This document shows positions 1-8,146 of a DNA stretch of 57,015 nt, piece by piece; positions within the stretch are counted from its first letter, which is position 1; every line of letters starts with the position of its first letter. The stretch is from Caldithrix sp. (GTDB lineage Bacteria > Calditrichota > Calditrichia > Calditrichales > Calditrichaceae). The DNA lies in assembly GCA_020720405.1 (NCBI GenBank), contig DYOS01000005.1, forward strand, positions 1 to 57,015. Direction: 5' to 3'. A model generated the notes under the pieces. That model worked only from the letters and a program-made list of their open reading frames with translations. It ran no database searches and was not told the DNA's origin. The translations under genes were made by a program, and so were the position numbers.

Positions 1-1387
1 CAATCTCCAGATCGCTTTGGTTCATGACCACCGTGGCCATTTTACCATCGGCATTTAGAAAAGAAGTGGCCAGCAAATGGCTGCGGCTGGTAGTTGTGCT
101 GATCCGTTTGGCCTCCGGGCGAATAAACTTTGAAAAGTGGCCTATATAATAAAAGGACGGTGTGTAAATCAGCTCGCCGCTGCGGGTATCGCCATGAATG
201 GGTGCAAAACAGAAATTCTGCACATGGTTGGGTCCGCCAGTTTCGTCGAGCAGAATATTCCAGTCCGTCCAGCCCACCGTACCATTGTTAAAATCGTTGA
301 TCATCGACTTTCCGTAGCGCTCGGCATTGGGCCAGAATTGGTATTTTTCAGGATTAAAACTATCGGCGCAGCCTTCGGTGAAAAGCAGGTTTTTAGCGGG
401 GTACGATTCGGCGACATTACCGACATTATCGTGCATGTGCTGACCACCGGCCCAGTCTTCGTACCAGTGGAAGCCAATACCCCAGGCATATTTAGCTGCT
501 TCAGGATCCTCAAAAATTGTGTTGGCCCGCTGGCTGATCAAATCCCGGTTATGATCCCAGACGATAATTTTCTTCCCGGCCAGACCCTGTCCGGCCATGA
601 CCGGACCTAAATGATTTTTCAGAAAATCCCGCTCGTCAACAGCGGAATAAATACAGGACTCCCAGCGCTGGGTGGCCATCGGTTCATTCTGCAGAGTAAT
701 GCCCCAAACGGGGATGCCTTCCTGCTCGTAGGCCTTTATAAATTTGGTAAAGTATAACGCCCAGGACTGCATAAATTCAGGCAGTAGTTTTCCACCGCGC
801 AGCATATTTTTATTGTCTTTCATAAAAGCCGGCGGACTCCATGGACTGGCATACAGAGTTAATTTCCCGCCGGCGGTGGCAATAGCTTTTTTGATCAGCG
901 GAAGGCGAAACTCTTTATCGTGGTCGATGCTAAAGGTTTTCAGTTCTTTATCCTCAGCAGTCACATAAGTATAGCTGGCGCTGCTGAAATCACAACTGTG
1001 AATATTGGTCCGGGCCAGCGAATAACCAATACCAGTTTCGCGGTCGTAGTAGGCTTTGAGCAGTTCGGCTTGTTTATCCTGAGGCAATCTGGCAAAGACT
1101 TCGGCCGAGGCGTCGGTAATAGCGCCGCCGATACCAAGAAAAGTCTGGAATGATTTATTGGGATTAACAAAGACCGAGACTTCGGATTCAAGCGGCTGCG
1201 GCGCCGGTTCAAATTGTTTTGTATCCGTGAGACTAAGGCGCAGATCGGTGTTTGCGGCGGTCGTGTAAACCTGCACATCCTTTCCCTGCACGGTGTATTT
1301 TTCATGAATTTCAGCTTTGTCTGCCCCGCTGTTGCAATTGAGCAGCAGCAGGCTGGCAAAAAGAATCCCTGGCATTTTTTTTAACAT
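1..1387 (-). CDS. GH30-family glycoside hydrolase (3' end beyond window)
   Basis: Secreted glycoside hydrolase of family 30, the glucosylceramidase / beta-1,6-glucanase type. About 462 residues are visible and the C-terminus lies outside the window. The N-terminus is a hydrophobic signal ending LLLLNC, so it may be a lipoprotein, although the lipobox is not canonical. Family landmarks are GIGGAITDAS near residue 85, SPWSPPAFMK near 181, the acid/base Glu235 in QNEP and the probable nucleophile Glu338 in LFTEGC. The ATG at 1387 is preferred over the ATG at 1393 because GGAG lies 8 bases upstream of it. It is the third gene of the GH3-GH5-GH30 set. Substrate is inferred only as a beta-glucan or similar polymer. 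Confidence 0.85.
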   Translation of the reverse strand, partial: MLKKMPGILFASLLLLNCNSGADKAEIHEKYTVQGKDVQVYTTAANTDLRLSLTDTKQFEPAPQPLESEVSVFVNPNKSFQTFLGIGGAITDASAEVFARLPQDKQAELLKAYYDRETGIGYSLARTNIHSCDFSSASYTYVTAEDKELKTFSIDHDKEFRLPLIKKAIATAGGKLTLYASPWSPPAFMKDNKNMLRGGKLLPEFMQSWALYFTKFIKAYEQEGIPVWGITLQNEPMATQRWESCIYSAVDERDFLKNHLGPVMAGQGLAGKKIIVWDHNRDLISQRANTIFEDPEAAKYAWGIGFHWYEDWAGGQHMHDNVGNVAESYPAKNLLFTEGCADSFNPEKYQFWPNAERYGKSMINDFNNGTVGWTDWNILLDETGGPNHVQNFCFAPIHGDTRSGELIYTPSFYYIGHFSKFIRPEAKRISTTTSRSHLLATSFLNADGKMATVVMNQSDLEI

Positions 1388-1414
1388 GGCCATCACTCCG
1401 GTTTGATTTCGATC

Positions 1415-1434
1415 TGAGTCCGATCCTGGACTCA
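1415..1434. promoter_or_regulatory. 7-bp dyad upstream of GH30 gene
   Basis: TGAGTCC and GGACTCA are perfect inverted arms around a 6-base centre, 28 bases before the GH30 start. It could be an operator or a small RNA hairpin in the GH5-GH30 spacer. No matching promoter is convincing here, so the role is open. Confidence 0.3.
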
Positions 1435-1535
1435 TACTATTTATTAAATGACCTCCGCGGCCGGCCTTCCTATCCGCTTGCGGCAATTTTTATGACTGAG
1501 CAGGGCAGAAAAAACGGTGTTGGTAAAACCCATCC

Positions 1536-3197
1536 TTATTTTTCTGTAAACTCCATCCAATCGAAAGCAACCGTGCCCTTCTGCACACGGAACTGCACCT
1601 CATTTGCTTTTTCTTTTACCGGCAGAATGCCCAGATCAACCTCCTGCCAGTCCGCGCTGAACGGGCTGATCGGGTAAGTCTGACCATTCAGAATAAAGTC
1701 AGCAACAGCATCCGCAGAGCGGGCCTGGAAACGCATTTGCAGCCCGGCCTTGTCACCCGAAGCATTATCAAAACTGTATTTAAGCCACTCACCATGATTT
1801 AAAACCACGCACTGATCAGACCAAAACTGGTTTTCTGTAAAATTGATGGTTTCTATTGGAACGGGTTCCAGAGTACGGTAAAAAGCTGAGCGGTGACTGG
1901 TATCAGCAACGACATAAGATTGACCATACCCGTGGTGTCCGTAATTTTCCGCTTCGATGCGGGCCGGAATACGCCGGAACATACTATTGACCACATCGGG
2001 ATAGTAGACGCAGTTGTCCAGTTTGATATTTTCAAGTAGTTCGGTAAAAGCCGGCCTGGCCATTTCCACAGCTGGCTTTTCTTTGCCCTGCGAATAGGCC
2101 TCGATAACATCCCAGTTTACCGGACGGTTTATGGAATACGGCGTGTTTTGCGTATCCATCTTTTTCCACGGCCAAAACGACCAGCCAATATTATTAGTCT
2201 CAAAATAATCGCTGGTCGCCCAGTAAATGGTATTGCCCTTTTCACCGGTTTCACCGACCCAGACCGGGGCATTCAGTTTCTCCCGCAGGGTTAGAAATTT
2301 TGAAATATCATTAAGGTGATCCGGACGGCTCCAGCAATAATAATGGAACTGGTAAATCAGCTTGTCGTCGAACGGCACACCAAAGATGGACCAGTCATTG
2401 GACCAGTCCACACCTTCCAGAATAATAATATGATTTTTGTCCACCTGGCGGATAGCCGCCGTCAACCGTTTATACAAAGGTTCAACCAGGTGTCCGTATT
2501 TTGCGGCGGAGCTGTCATAGGCGGGAAGCGGTTCGTTCAGCAAATCGTAACCAAGTACAACGGGATTATCCGCATATCGTTTTGCCAGTCGTACCCATAA
2601 TCGTTCCAGACGATCCTGATTTTTGGCGCTGGTAAACAGTTCCGGTTCGTTGGCCGGACTGTCATCGATATTTTCACCGGTTTGGCCGCCGGGTGCGCCG
2701 TGCATATCGAGAATAACATAAAGCCCATAGCGTCCGCACCAGTTTACCAGGCTGTCGAGCAGTACAAAGCTGTCTTCAACAAAAACGGCGCTGTCACCCT
2801 CGGTTAAAAAAAGCCGGGCGTTCAGTGCCGGACGAACCGAATTATAGCCAAGCTCCGCCATGCGGCGGATATCATTTCCGGTAATATAATTGCGGCGGAA
2901 TTCTTTCCAGAAAACCGCGGCTTCTTCTTCCCCGATCAGATCGCTGACCAATTTTTCAATGGTTCGCGGCCGGTCACCGTTCGGACCGAACTTCCACATA
3001 TAGCCTTCGGGCAGCAGCCAGTTGCCCAGGCCGACACCGCGCAGGATAATTTTATTACCATCGGCATCGACAATATCCTGGCCCTGCGTGCGCAGGAAAG
3101 ATGCTGATTTTGGTTTTTCGCTGCAGGATGAAATAAGCTGTACGGAAAGGATGAGTAAAAACAAATTAACGATGATGCGCATAAGCCTTCCCATCAT
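1536..3197 (-). CDS. GH5-family glycoside hydrolase with C-terminal CBM6-like module, lipoprotein
   Basis: Predicted outer-surface or periplasmic endo-glucanase-like enzyme of 553 residues. A lipoprotein signal ends LISSC with Cys25. The GH5 barrel spans about residues 35-400, with ILDMHGAPGG near 162, acid/base Glu222 in LLNEP and probable nucleophile Glu316 in WVGETG. Residues from about 408 (RIEAENY) to 551 resemble a family 6 carbohydrate-binding module. The first ATG at 3197 has no clear ribosome site. An in-frame ATG at 3182, preceded by GGGAAGG, may be the true start and still keeps the lipobox. It lies 57 bases after the GH3 gene and is probably co-transcribed. The exact substrate cannot be read from sequence alone. 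Confidence 0.85.
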   Translation of the reverse strand: MMGRLMRIIVNLFLLILSVQLISSCSEKPKSASFLRTQGQDIVDADGNKIILRGVGLGNWLLPEGYMWKFGPNGDRPRTIEKLVSDLIGEEEAAVFWKEFRRNYITGNDIRRMAELGYNSVRPALNARLFLTEGDSAVFVEDSFVLLDSLVNWCGRYGLYVILDMHGAPGGQTGENIDDSPANEPELFTSAKNQDRLERLWVRLAKRYADNPVVLGYDLLNEPLPAYDSSAAKYGHLVEPLYKRLTAAIRQVDKNHIIILEGVDWSNDWSIFGVPFDDKLIYQFHYYCWSRPDHLNDISKFLTLREKLNAPVWVGETGEKGNTIYWATSDYFETNNIGWSFWPWKKMDTQNTPYSINRPVNWDVIEAYSQGKEKPAVEMARPAFTELLENIKLDNCVYYPDVVNSMFRRIPARIEAENYGHHGYGQSYVVADTSHRSAFYRTLEPVPIETINFTENQFWSDQCVVLNHGEWLKYSFDNASGDKAGLQMRFQARSADAVADFILNGQTYPISPFSADWQEVDLGILPVKEKANEVQFRVQKGTVAFDWMEFTEK

Positions 3198-3254
3198 TTT
3201 GAATTATTAAAAACCTGGAACTGCCTTACCGGTACGCTCATGGCAAAAACAAGA

Positions 3255-5516
3255 TTAATTCTGTTTTTCCAACACAAATCCGGCTTTCAGCAAGTCGCCA
3301 TCTGCTGAAGAACCACCAACCATTACTTCAAATTTTCCCGGCTCCGCCACAAATTTCATTTCTGCATTCCAGAAAGCCAGATCTTCTTCTGTAATAACAA
3401 ACTGCACATCCTGTTTTTCACCTGGTTTTAAAGCCACCCTGCGGAAGGCTTTCAATTCTTTTACCGGCCGGGTGATGCTGCCGGTCAGGTCACGGGTGTA
3501 AAGCTGAACCACTTCTTCGGCGGCCATTAAACCGCTGTTTTTCAATTGAACAGTTACCGTCAGTTCCTGGCCAGGCAAGAGTTTATCCGTGCTTAATTTC
3601 AGGGCACTGTAAGTAAAGGTGGTGTACGACAAGCCAAATCCGAAGGGAAACTGAGGCGTAAAATCGGCATCGAGATAATTGCTCACATACCCTTTGGGAT
3701 CCTCCGGCGTGCCCAGGGGAATACCCAGCATGTCGGCTGTGGGCGGACGTCCGGTATTGCGATGGTTATAATAAATTGGCACTTGACCCACAGTGCGCGG
3801 AAAACTAACCGGCAATTTCCCTGATGGGGCAATCGCACCGGTCAGCACATCATAAAGTGCCGGGCCGGCCATGGTTCCCGGATGCCAGGCATACAATAGC
3901 GCATCGGCCTGTTCCAGTTGGGTCGGAAAAGTGAGCGGCCGACCGGCCATAATAACCAGCACCATTGGTGTTTTGGTGGCCGCAATTGCAGCAATCAGTT
4001 CTTCCTGCAAACCGGGTAGGTTTATAAAAGCCCGGCTGTGCGCCTCACCGGAGAGTAGTTCGTCCTCACCTACAAAAACAATGGCCACGTCTGCTTTTTT
4101 CGCCGCATCAACCGCTGCAGAAAAATGTTTTCGATCCATGCTGCGCGGTTTTTCCATCCCTTTGGCAAAAAGAATTTTCCGCCCGCCGGCATTTTCCCGG
4201 AACGCCTGCAGCGGGGTAACCGAATCATCCGGATTGCGATCCGGCGCCCAGGTTCCGAGTTGATCCAGCGGGTTATCAGCCAGCGGTCCGATAATGGCAA
4301 TCGTTTTGACATCCGGTTTTACGGGCAGGATATTTTTGTTTTTTAGCAAAACCAGGCTTTGGCCGGCCAGTTCCCGGGCGGTCTGTAAATGGTCGGGGTG
4401 GAGCAGCACCGATTTATCTTCCGGCACCGGGTATGGATTTTCAAAGAGACCGAGGCGGATTTTTATGCGCAGGATATTGGCCACCGCCTGATCAAGATAT
4501 TTCTGATCAAGCTGCCCGGATTCAATCAGTTCTTTTACATGATTGCGGTAACTTTCGGAAACCATTTCCATATCAACACCAGCGGCCAGGGATTTAAGGG
4601 CTACTTCCCGTTCATCGGCACAATAACCATGATTGATCATTTCGGTCATCGATGTCCAGTCACTCACTACAAATCCATCAAATCCCCACTCGTTGCGCAA
4701 AACCTGGCGCAGGGTGAAGGCATTTCCGGAAGCCGGAACACCATTCAGATCATTAAACGCACTCATCACCGTGGCCAGACCGGCATCAACGGCTGCTTTA
4801 AATGGAACCAGGTAAACATTACGCAATTCCTGTTCTGGAATAAAAGTGATATTATAATCCCGGCCGCCTTCGGCTGCACCATAACCAACGTAATGTTTGG
4901 CACAGGCGGCGATCCTATTTGGATCGCTTAAGTTATTGCCCTGAAAGCCGCGGGTCATGGCGGCAGCCAGTTCGCCGGCCAGAACCGGATCTTCGCCCAG
5001 CGATTCGGCAATCCGTCCCCAGCGCGGATCACGGGCGATATCCATCATCGGGGCAAAAGTCCATTGCACACCGGTTTGTACCGCTTCACGGGCCGCGATG
5101 GCCGAGGCTTTTTCGACAAGCAGCGGATTCCAGCTTGCGGCTTGTCCCAGTGGGATTGGAAAAATAGTCCGGAAACCATGAATAACATCGCGTCCGAAAA
5201 TCAGCGGAATACCCAGCCGGCTTTCTTCCACAGCGACACGTTGCAGCTTTTCTTTTGTTTCCCGGTCACTACCTGCATTCAGGAAAGAGCCCACACCACC
5301 CTGGCGGATGATTTCTTTTAACCCGGCTTCGGTCGGCCGGGCATCGGGGTTAAATTGGGCTAATTGACCAATTTTTTCATCGATGGTCATTTTGGCCAGC
5401 AGCCCGCTGATTTTCTCATTCTCAAGTGTTTTATCGTCCAGACTTTGGGCAGGCAGAGCGATAAAGAAAAATAGCAGAAGGAACAGGATTGATTTTATCA
5501 GTTGAGGTTGGAACAT
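3255..5516 (-). CDS. GH3-family beta-glucosidase (BglX-like)
   Basis: Periplasmic exo-acting beta-glucosidase of 753 residues that releases terminal glucose from oligosaccharides. An N-terminal signal peptide (about residues 1-24, ending LPAQS) is followed by the GH3 barrel. It contains FGRDVIHGF near 107 and the catalytic nucleophile Asp286 in GFVVSDW. The alpha/beta sandwich domain carries the probable acid/base Glu491 in SGEAHSR. A fibronectin-III-like domain fills the C-terminus from about 650. The length and domain order are those of BglX. The ATG has GGAGG five bases upstream. It is first in the hydrolase set and probably supplies the final step after the GH5 and GH30 enzymes. Confidence 0.9.
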   Translation of the reverse strand: MFQPQLIKSILFLLLFFFIALPAQSLDDKTLENEKISGLLAKMTIDEKIGQLAQFNPDARPTEAGLKEIIRQGGVGSFLNAGSDRETKEKLQRVAVEESRLGIPLIFGRDVIHGFRTIFPIPLGQAASWNPLLVEKASAIAAREAVQTGVQWTFAPMMDIARDPRWGRIAESLGEDPVLAGELAAAMTRGFQGNNLSDPNRIAACAKHYVGYGAAEGGRDYNITFIPEQELRNVYLVPFKAAVDAGLATVMSAFNDLNGVPASGNAFTLRQVLRNEWGFDGFVVSDWTSMTEMINHGYCADEREVALKSLAAGVDMEMVSESYRNHVKELIESGQLDQKYLDQAVANILRIKIRLGLFENPYPVPEDKSVLLHPDHLQTARELAGQSLVLLKNKNILPVKPDVKTIAIIGPLADNPLDQLGTWAPDRNPDDSVTPLQAFRENAGGRKILFAKGMEKPRSMDRKHFSAAVDAAKKADVAIVFVGEDELLSGEAHSRAFINLPGLQEELIAAIAATKTPMVLVIMAGRPLTFPTQLEQADALLYAWHPGTMAGPALYDVLTGAIAPSGKLPVSFPRTVGQVPIYYNHRNTGRPPTADMLGIPLGTPEDPKGYVSNYLDADFTPQFPFGFGLSYTTFTYSALKLSTDKLLPGQELTVTVQLKNSGLMAAEEVVQLYTRDLTGSITRPVKELKAFRRVALKPGEKQDVQFVITEEDLAFWNAEMKFVAEPGKFEVMVGGSSADGDLLKAGFVLEKQN

Positions 5517-5617
5517 GAGAGCCTCCGTCGGATGGGTCAGATCATTCAGTTTGTTAATTTCGCAAAGTTACAGGCGGTCAAATTCCATACCATGCCCGGA
5601 TTTCCATTGGATCAGGA

Positions 5618-5642
5618 TTTTCCGGCGGTTATAGCCGGGAAA
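5618..5642. promoter_or_regulatory. Dyad at the predicted GH3 transcription start
   Basis: The arms 5618-5626 and 5634-5642 can form a 9-bp stem (one G-T pair) with a 7-base loop. On the minus strand it begins two bases after the predicted -10 box, so it overlaps the expected transcription start. That position suits a repressor operator or a 5' mRNA hairpin. Function is inferred from position only. Confidence 0.35.
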
Positions 5643-5643
5643 T

Positions 5644-5672
5644 ATTATCAGAATAATAATCCAACTTATCAA
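5644..5672 (-). promoter_or_regulatory. Sigma70-like promoter for the glycoside hydrolase genes
   Basis: On the minus strand TTGATA (5667-5672) and GATAAT (5644-5649) are separated by 17 bases. Each box matches the sigma70 consensus at five of six positions. It gives a 5' leader of about 120 bases before the GH3 start. Confidence 0.5.
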
Positions 5673-5775
5673 ATTGATTATTAAACCGGGTTAAAAATCC
5701 GGGATTGGGAAGGCCTTCGTCCACGGCTGACACGAACAGAAAAAAGAACCGGGATTTGAAGAACCCATAACTTGT

Positions 5776-5844
5776 CCCGCTCCTGCGGGAATTCGTCATC
5801 CCGTATGAACGGGACAAATTTTCGAGGAGCTTGCGACGAGAAAT
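5776..5844. repeat. Cluster of three small palindromes, REP-like
   Basis: Three hairpins lie within 70 bases: CCCGC/GCGGG with a 4-base loop (5776-5789), CCCGT/ACGGG with a 4-base loop (5800-5813), and an imperfect ATTT/AAAT-bounded palindrome around 5818-5844 with the text CGAGGAGCTTGCGACGAG. The style resembles dispersed intergenic repeats. No second copy was recognised in this window. Confidence 0.4.
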
Positions 5845-5930
5845 CTTTTAAAAGTAAAATTAGCCACTGATGGCCACCGATAGGAATTCGGAACCGGGAA
5901 TTGAACAAAGCAAAATTCTTTATCCTCGAA

Positions 5931-6509
5931 TTACTCAACTTTTACAAATGGATCTTCACCGAAAACCTGAATGACAGTTTCAATAAATTCCCGGATGAGC
6001 TTTTTATTGAAAAAGAATTCAGGCCGATTACTGAATACATCGGCTAAACTCCGGTAATACCAGGCCATTTGTTCTTTGGGCACACTGAACCTTTCCCAGA
6101 ATTTTTCACCTGCCGCCGGATAATCCTGCCCGATGCTGCGGATATTATCCAGCTTATCGGCAAAAGCTACCATTAAAACCGCCGCGGGAGCTTTACTTAA
6201 AGTTTGCAAGGTATGGTTTTTACGATCCGGCCAATGATCCAAATGCGGAGAATCCGTCAGCATCTGCACCATTCCGGCAACGGCCGCCCCAAATTTTTCG
6301 GCAATCTGTTCACCTGTCACTGCTGTATCTTCGATGGTGTCATGAAGCAGGCCGGTAATGATCAGCTCTTCACTGCAATTTTCTTCTATCAGAATTCTGG
6401 CCACACCAAGCGGATGAAACAGGTATGGAATTCTGGTTCCTTTGCGGTACTGTCCGGCATGGGCTTTTGCTGCGAATTCAATAGCTGCGAAAATTTGAGC
6501 CTGATTCAA
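5931..6509 (-). CDS. HD-domain hydrolase, small alarmone hydrolase (MESH1/SpoT-like)
   Basis: A 192-residue single-domain HD phosphohydrolase. The metal-site pattern of the RelA/SpoT hydrolase fold is visible: His32 (FHP), His56-Asp57 (LLHDTIED), Glu60-Asp61 and Asp118 (ADKLDN). Its length and lack of synthetase, TGS or ACT domains match small alarmone hydrolases that remove the 3'-pyrophosphate of (p)ppGpp. A different nucleotide substrate is possible. The start is TTG with only a weak purine-rich site before it, and no good ATG exists nearby. It stands apart from both neighbours, by 194 bases upstream and 414 downstream, and is probably a separate unit. Confidence 0.75.
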   Translation of the reverse strand: MNQAQIFAAIEFAAKAHAGQYRKGTRIPYLFHPLGVARILIEENCSEELIITGLLHDTIEDTAVTGEQIAEKFGAAVAGMVQMLTDSPHLDHWPDRKNHTLQTLSKAPAAVLMVAFADKLDNIRSIGQDYPAAGEKFWERFSVPKEQMAWYYRSLADVFSNRPEFFFNKKLIREFIETVIQVFGEDPFVKVE

Positions 6510-6547
6510 TAGCGTCTTCTTTATAAAATAAGATGTTATCGGGCATT

Positions 6548-6569
6548 GCTTCCGGGAAAAACCGGAGGC
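6548..6569. other. Hairpin between TonB-like gene and HD gene
   Basis: GCTTCCGG and CCGGAGGC form an 8-bp stem (one G-T pair) around a 6-base A-rich loop. No T-run follows it on the minus strand, so it is not a standard intrinsic terminator. It could be a weak terminator of the long upstream operon or a leader hairpin of the HD gene. Confidence 0.25.
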
Positions 6570-6703
6570 AGGAATTTACCATTCACATCCAGCTTAATAA
6601 AGCTTTAAGAACGATAGCCGGAGTCTGGCTTTGAGTTGAATTCAATCGGAGCGAAAATAGGTCTCGATAGAAAAATTGTTTTCGAACTTATGGAGGTCGG
6701 AAA

Positions 6704-8143
6704 TCAAAACTGGAAAACGATGGTTGTCGAGAAACGGACGGCCTGGTTTTTAACTTTTCCCGGTCGATAGCGGAAGTTCCGGGCAGCTTTAAGTGCAGCC
6801 TCATTATAAATCGGACTCAATCCTTTTAACAATTTTGTATTCTCAACCAAACCGCCTTTGCTGACAACCACACTGATAATGATTCTACCGCTCTCTTTAA
6901 ACATAAACGCTGCCTCACTTAGCTGCGGCATCTCTTTGTAAAGAATCTCTTTTGGTGAATCCAGAAAGGGTTCGAGGAAAATCTGTTCCATATCAATTTC
7001 GGGTTCCTGCGGAACCGCAACTGTTTTTTCATTTTCCTTTGTTTTGCTTTCAGCGAGCAATGGTTGAACCTGTTCAATCCGGGATTCAATTACCAGCTCC
7101 GGCTGAAGCGTTATATTTTTTTGCACTTCAACCGGCTCGGTGTCTGTTTTCGGCCGGTTTGATACAGGAGCAATCTGAGCCGGCTGACCGGACGATACCG
7201 GTTGAGCCGGAGTCCCGCTGCTGGCTTCCCGGGCCGGCTGACTAACCGTGTTTTGGGATAAGACAACCAGAGCTTCCGAAGTTTCACGGGCGCCGAGTAT
7301 GGGAGAAGTATCAATACTGCCAAAGCGGGCATCATCCTTATTATCATAATTCAGCCCATCAATGGCCGACTGGTCAGAACTGCCCCAGGAATTATTTTCA
7401 GCAAGAATTAATTCGGATGAATGGTTGTACAAATTGTACTGCATGTTATCAAAGATGCGGTTCTGTCCGGTGTTTTGTTCGGCCCCGGGCGAGGCAGAAC
7501 CCAGATTTGGTTTGGAGCGGTCCAAAACTACAATCCCGATCTGGTTCAGAGATATCAGGTTCTCCATAAGGACAGGCGCTGCGCCATATTTACAGATAAG
7601 CCCGGCATATCCGTTTTCGGTAATAAGGCAGCGGATAATTTTCGGAGCAGCCTGCAATTCGGTTAAGAATCCAGAATTAAAATTATAGCGGATCTGAGAA
7701 TTGCTTATCTGGCTCTGACTTTTCTTGATATTCAAACCATCAACTGCGTATTCGATCAGACAATAATCGATAATGGACTTTTGTTCGGGGTTGAAAATTA
7801 TAATTCCGCTCCAGTCACCCATTTGCGGCTGTGCGGCGGCGGAGGTGAAATAGATTTTATTTTGTATATCGCCCCGGGCGATCAGCACACCTTTAACGAT
7901 AATCTCAACATGCTTCGGATCGCTTCCGACGTTCTGCAAGTCTCCATTGGCGATCAGTATTCGTGTTCCCGGATTGATGGTCAGCCGGGCACCTTTCTCA
8001 ATAATCACATCCCCATTGATACGAACTGTGCCCGACCATTTAATTTCCTGGGTAATTTTCAGACCATTAAGCGTAGTAACCTGAGCCTGGAGCGAAGTAA
8101 GGCTAAGCGCGATTAAAAAGAAGGCAACCCGGAATTTCATCAT
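6704..8143 (-). CDS. Secreted beta-helix protein with C-terminal TonB-like domain
   Basis: A 479-residue exported protein of unknown function. A signal peptide (about 1-20, ending SLQAQ) precedes a parallel beta-helix region at about 40-265. The helix repeats short strands, as in ADGLNI- and NSQIRYN-type turns. A Pro/Thr/Gln-rich linker of roughly 120 residues follows. The last 80 residues match a TonB C-terminal domain: VVVSKGGLVENTKLLKG, then ALKAARNFRYRPG and a final hydrophobic strand. Unlike true TonB it has a cleavable signal instead of an inner-membrane anchor. It starts 3 bases after cheA and is probably translationally coupled to it. A role in envelope binding or transduction next to the chemosensory proteins is only inferred. 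Confidence 0.65.
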   Translation of the reverse strand: MMKFRVAFFLIALSLTSLQAQVTTLNGLKITQEIKWSGTVRINGDVIIEKGARLTINPGTRILIANGDLQNVGSDPKHVEIIVKGVLIARGDIQNKIYFTSAAAQPQMGDWSGIIIFNPEQKSIIDYCLIEYAVDGLNIKKSQSQISNSQIRYNFNSGFLTELQAAPKIIRCLITENGYAGLICKYGAAPVLMENLISLNQIGIVVLDRSKPNLGSASPGAEQNTGQNRIFDNMQYNLYNHSSELILAENNSWGSSDQSAIDGLNYDNKDDARFGSIDTSPILGARETSEALVVLSQNTVSQPAREASSGTPAQPVSSGQPAQIAPVSNRPKTDTEPVEVQKNITLQPELVIESRIEQVQPLLAESKTKENEKTVAVPQEPEIDMEQIFLEPFLDSPKEILYKEMPQLSEAAFMFKESGRIIISVVVSKGGLVENTKLLKGLSPIYNEAALKAARNFRYRPGKVKNQAVRFSTTIVFQF

Positions 8144-8146
8144 ATT

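Larger units (their letters stand above)
5517..5930. other. Intergenic region with promoter, dyad and hairpin cluster
   Basis: This 414-base stretch has no credible gene. Short open frames cross it on the minus strand but show no conserved protein character. It holds a sigma70-like promoter for the GH3 gene, a dyad just after the -10 box, and a group of three small hairpins at 5776-5844. These are listed separately. Confidence 0.75.

Noticed and set aside
456-477. Possible antibiotic-resistance substitutions in RpoB (residue numbers), RpsL or EF-G
   Set aside because: The rifampicin pocket and the S12 Lys43/Lys88 loops match the sensitive form; nothing unusual was seen.
137-610. 157-codon plus-strand frame
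   Set aside because: It lies antisense to the GH30 gene, whose motifs and reading frame are clear; the plus-strand product has no family character.
5681-5938. 85-codon minus-strand frame in the intergenic region
   Set aside because: It runs through the hairpin cluster, overlaps the HD gene end and has no good start site.
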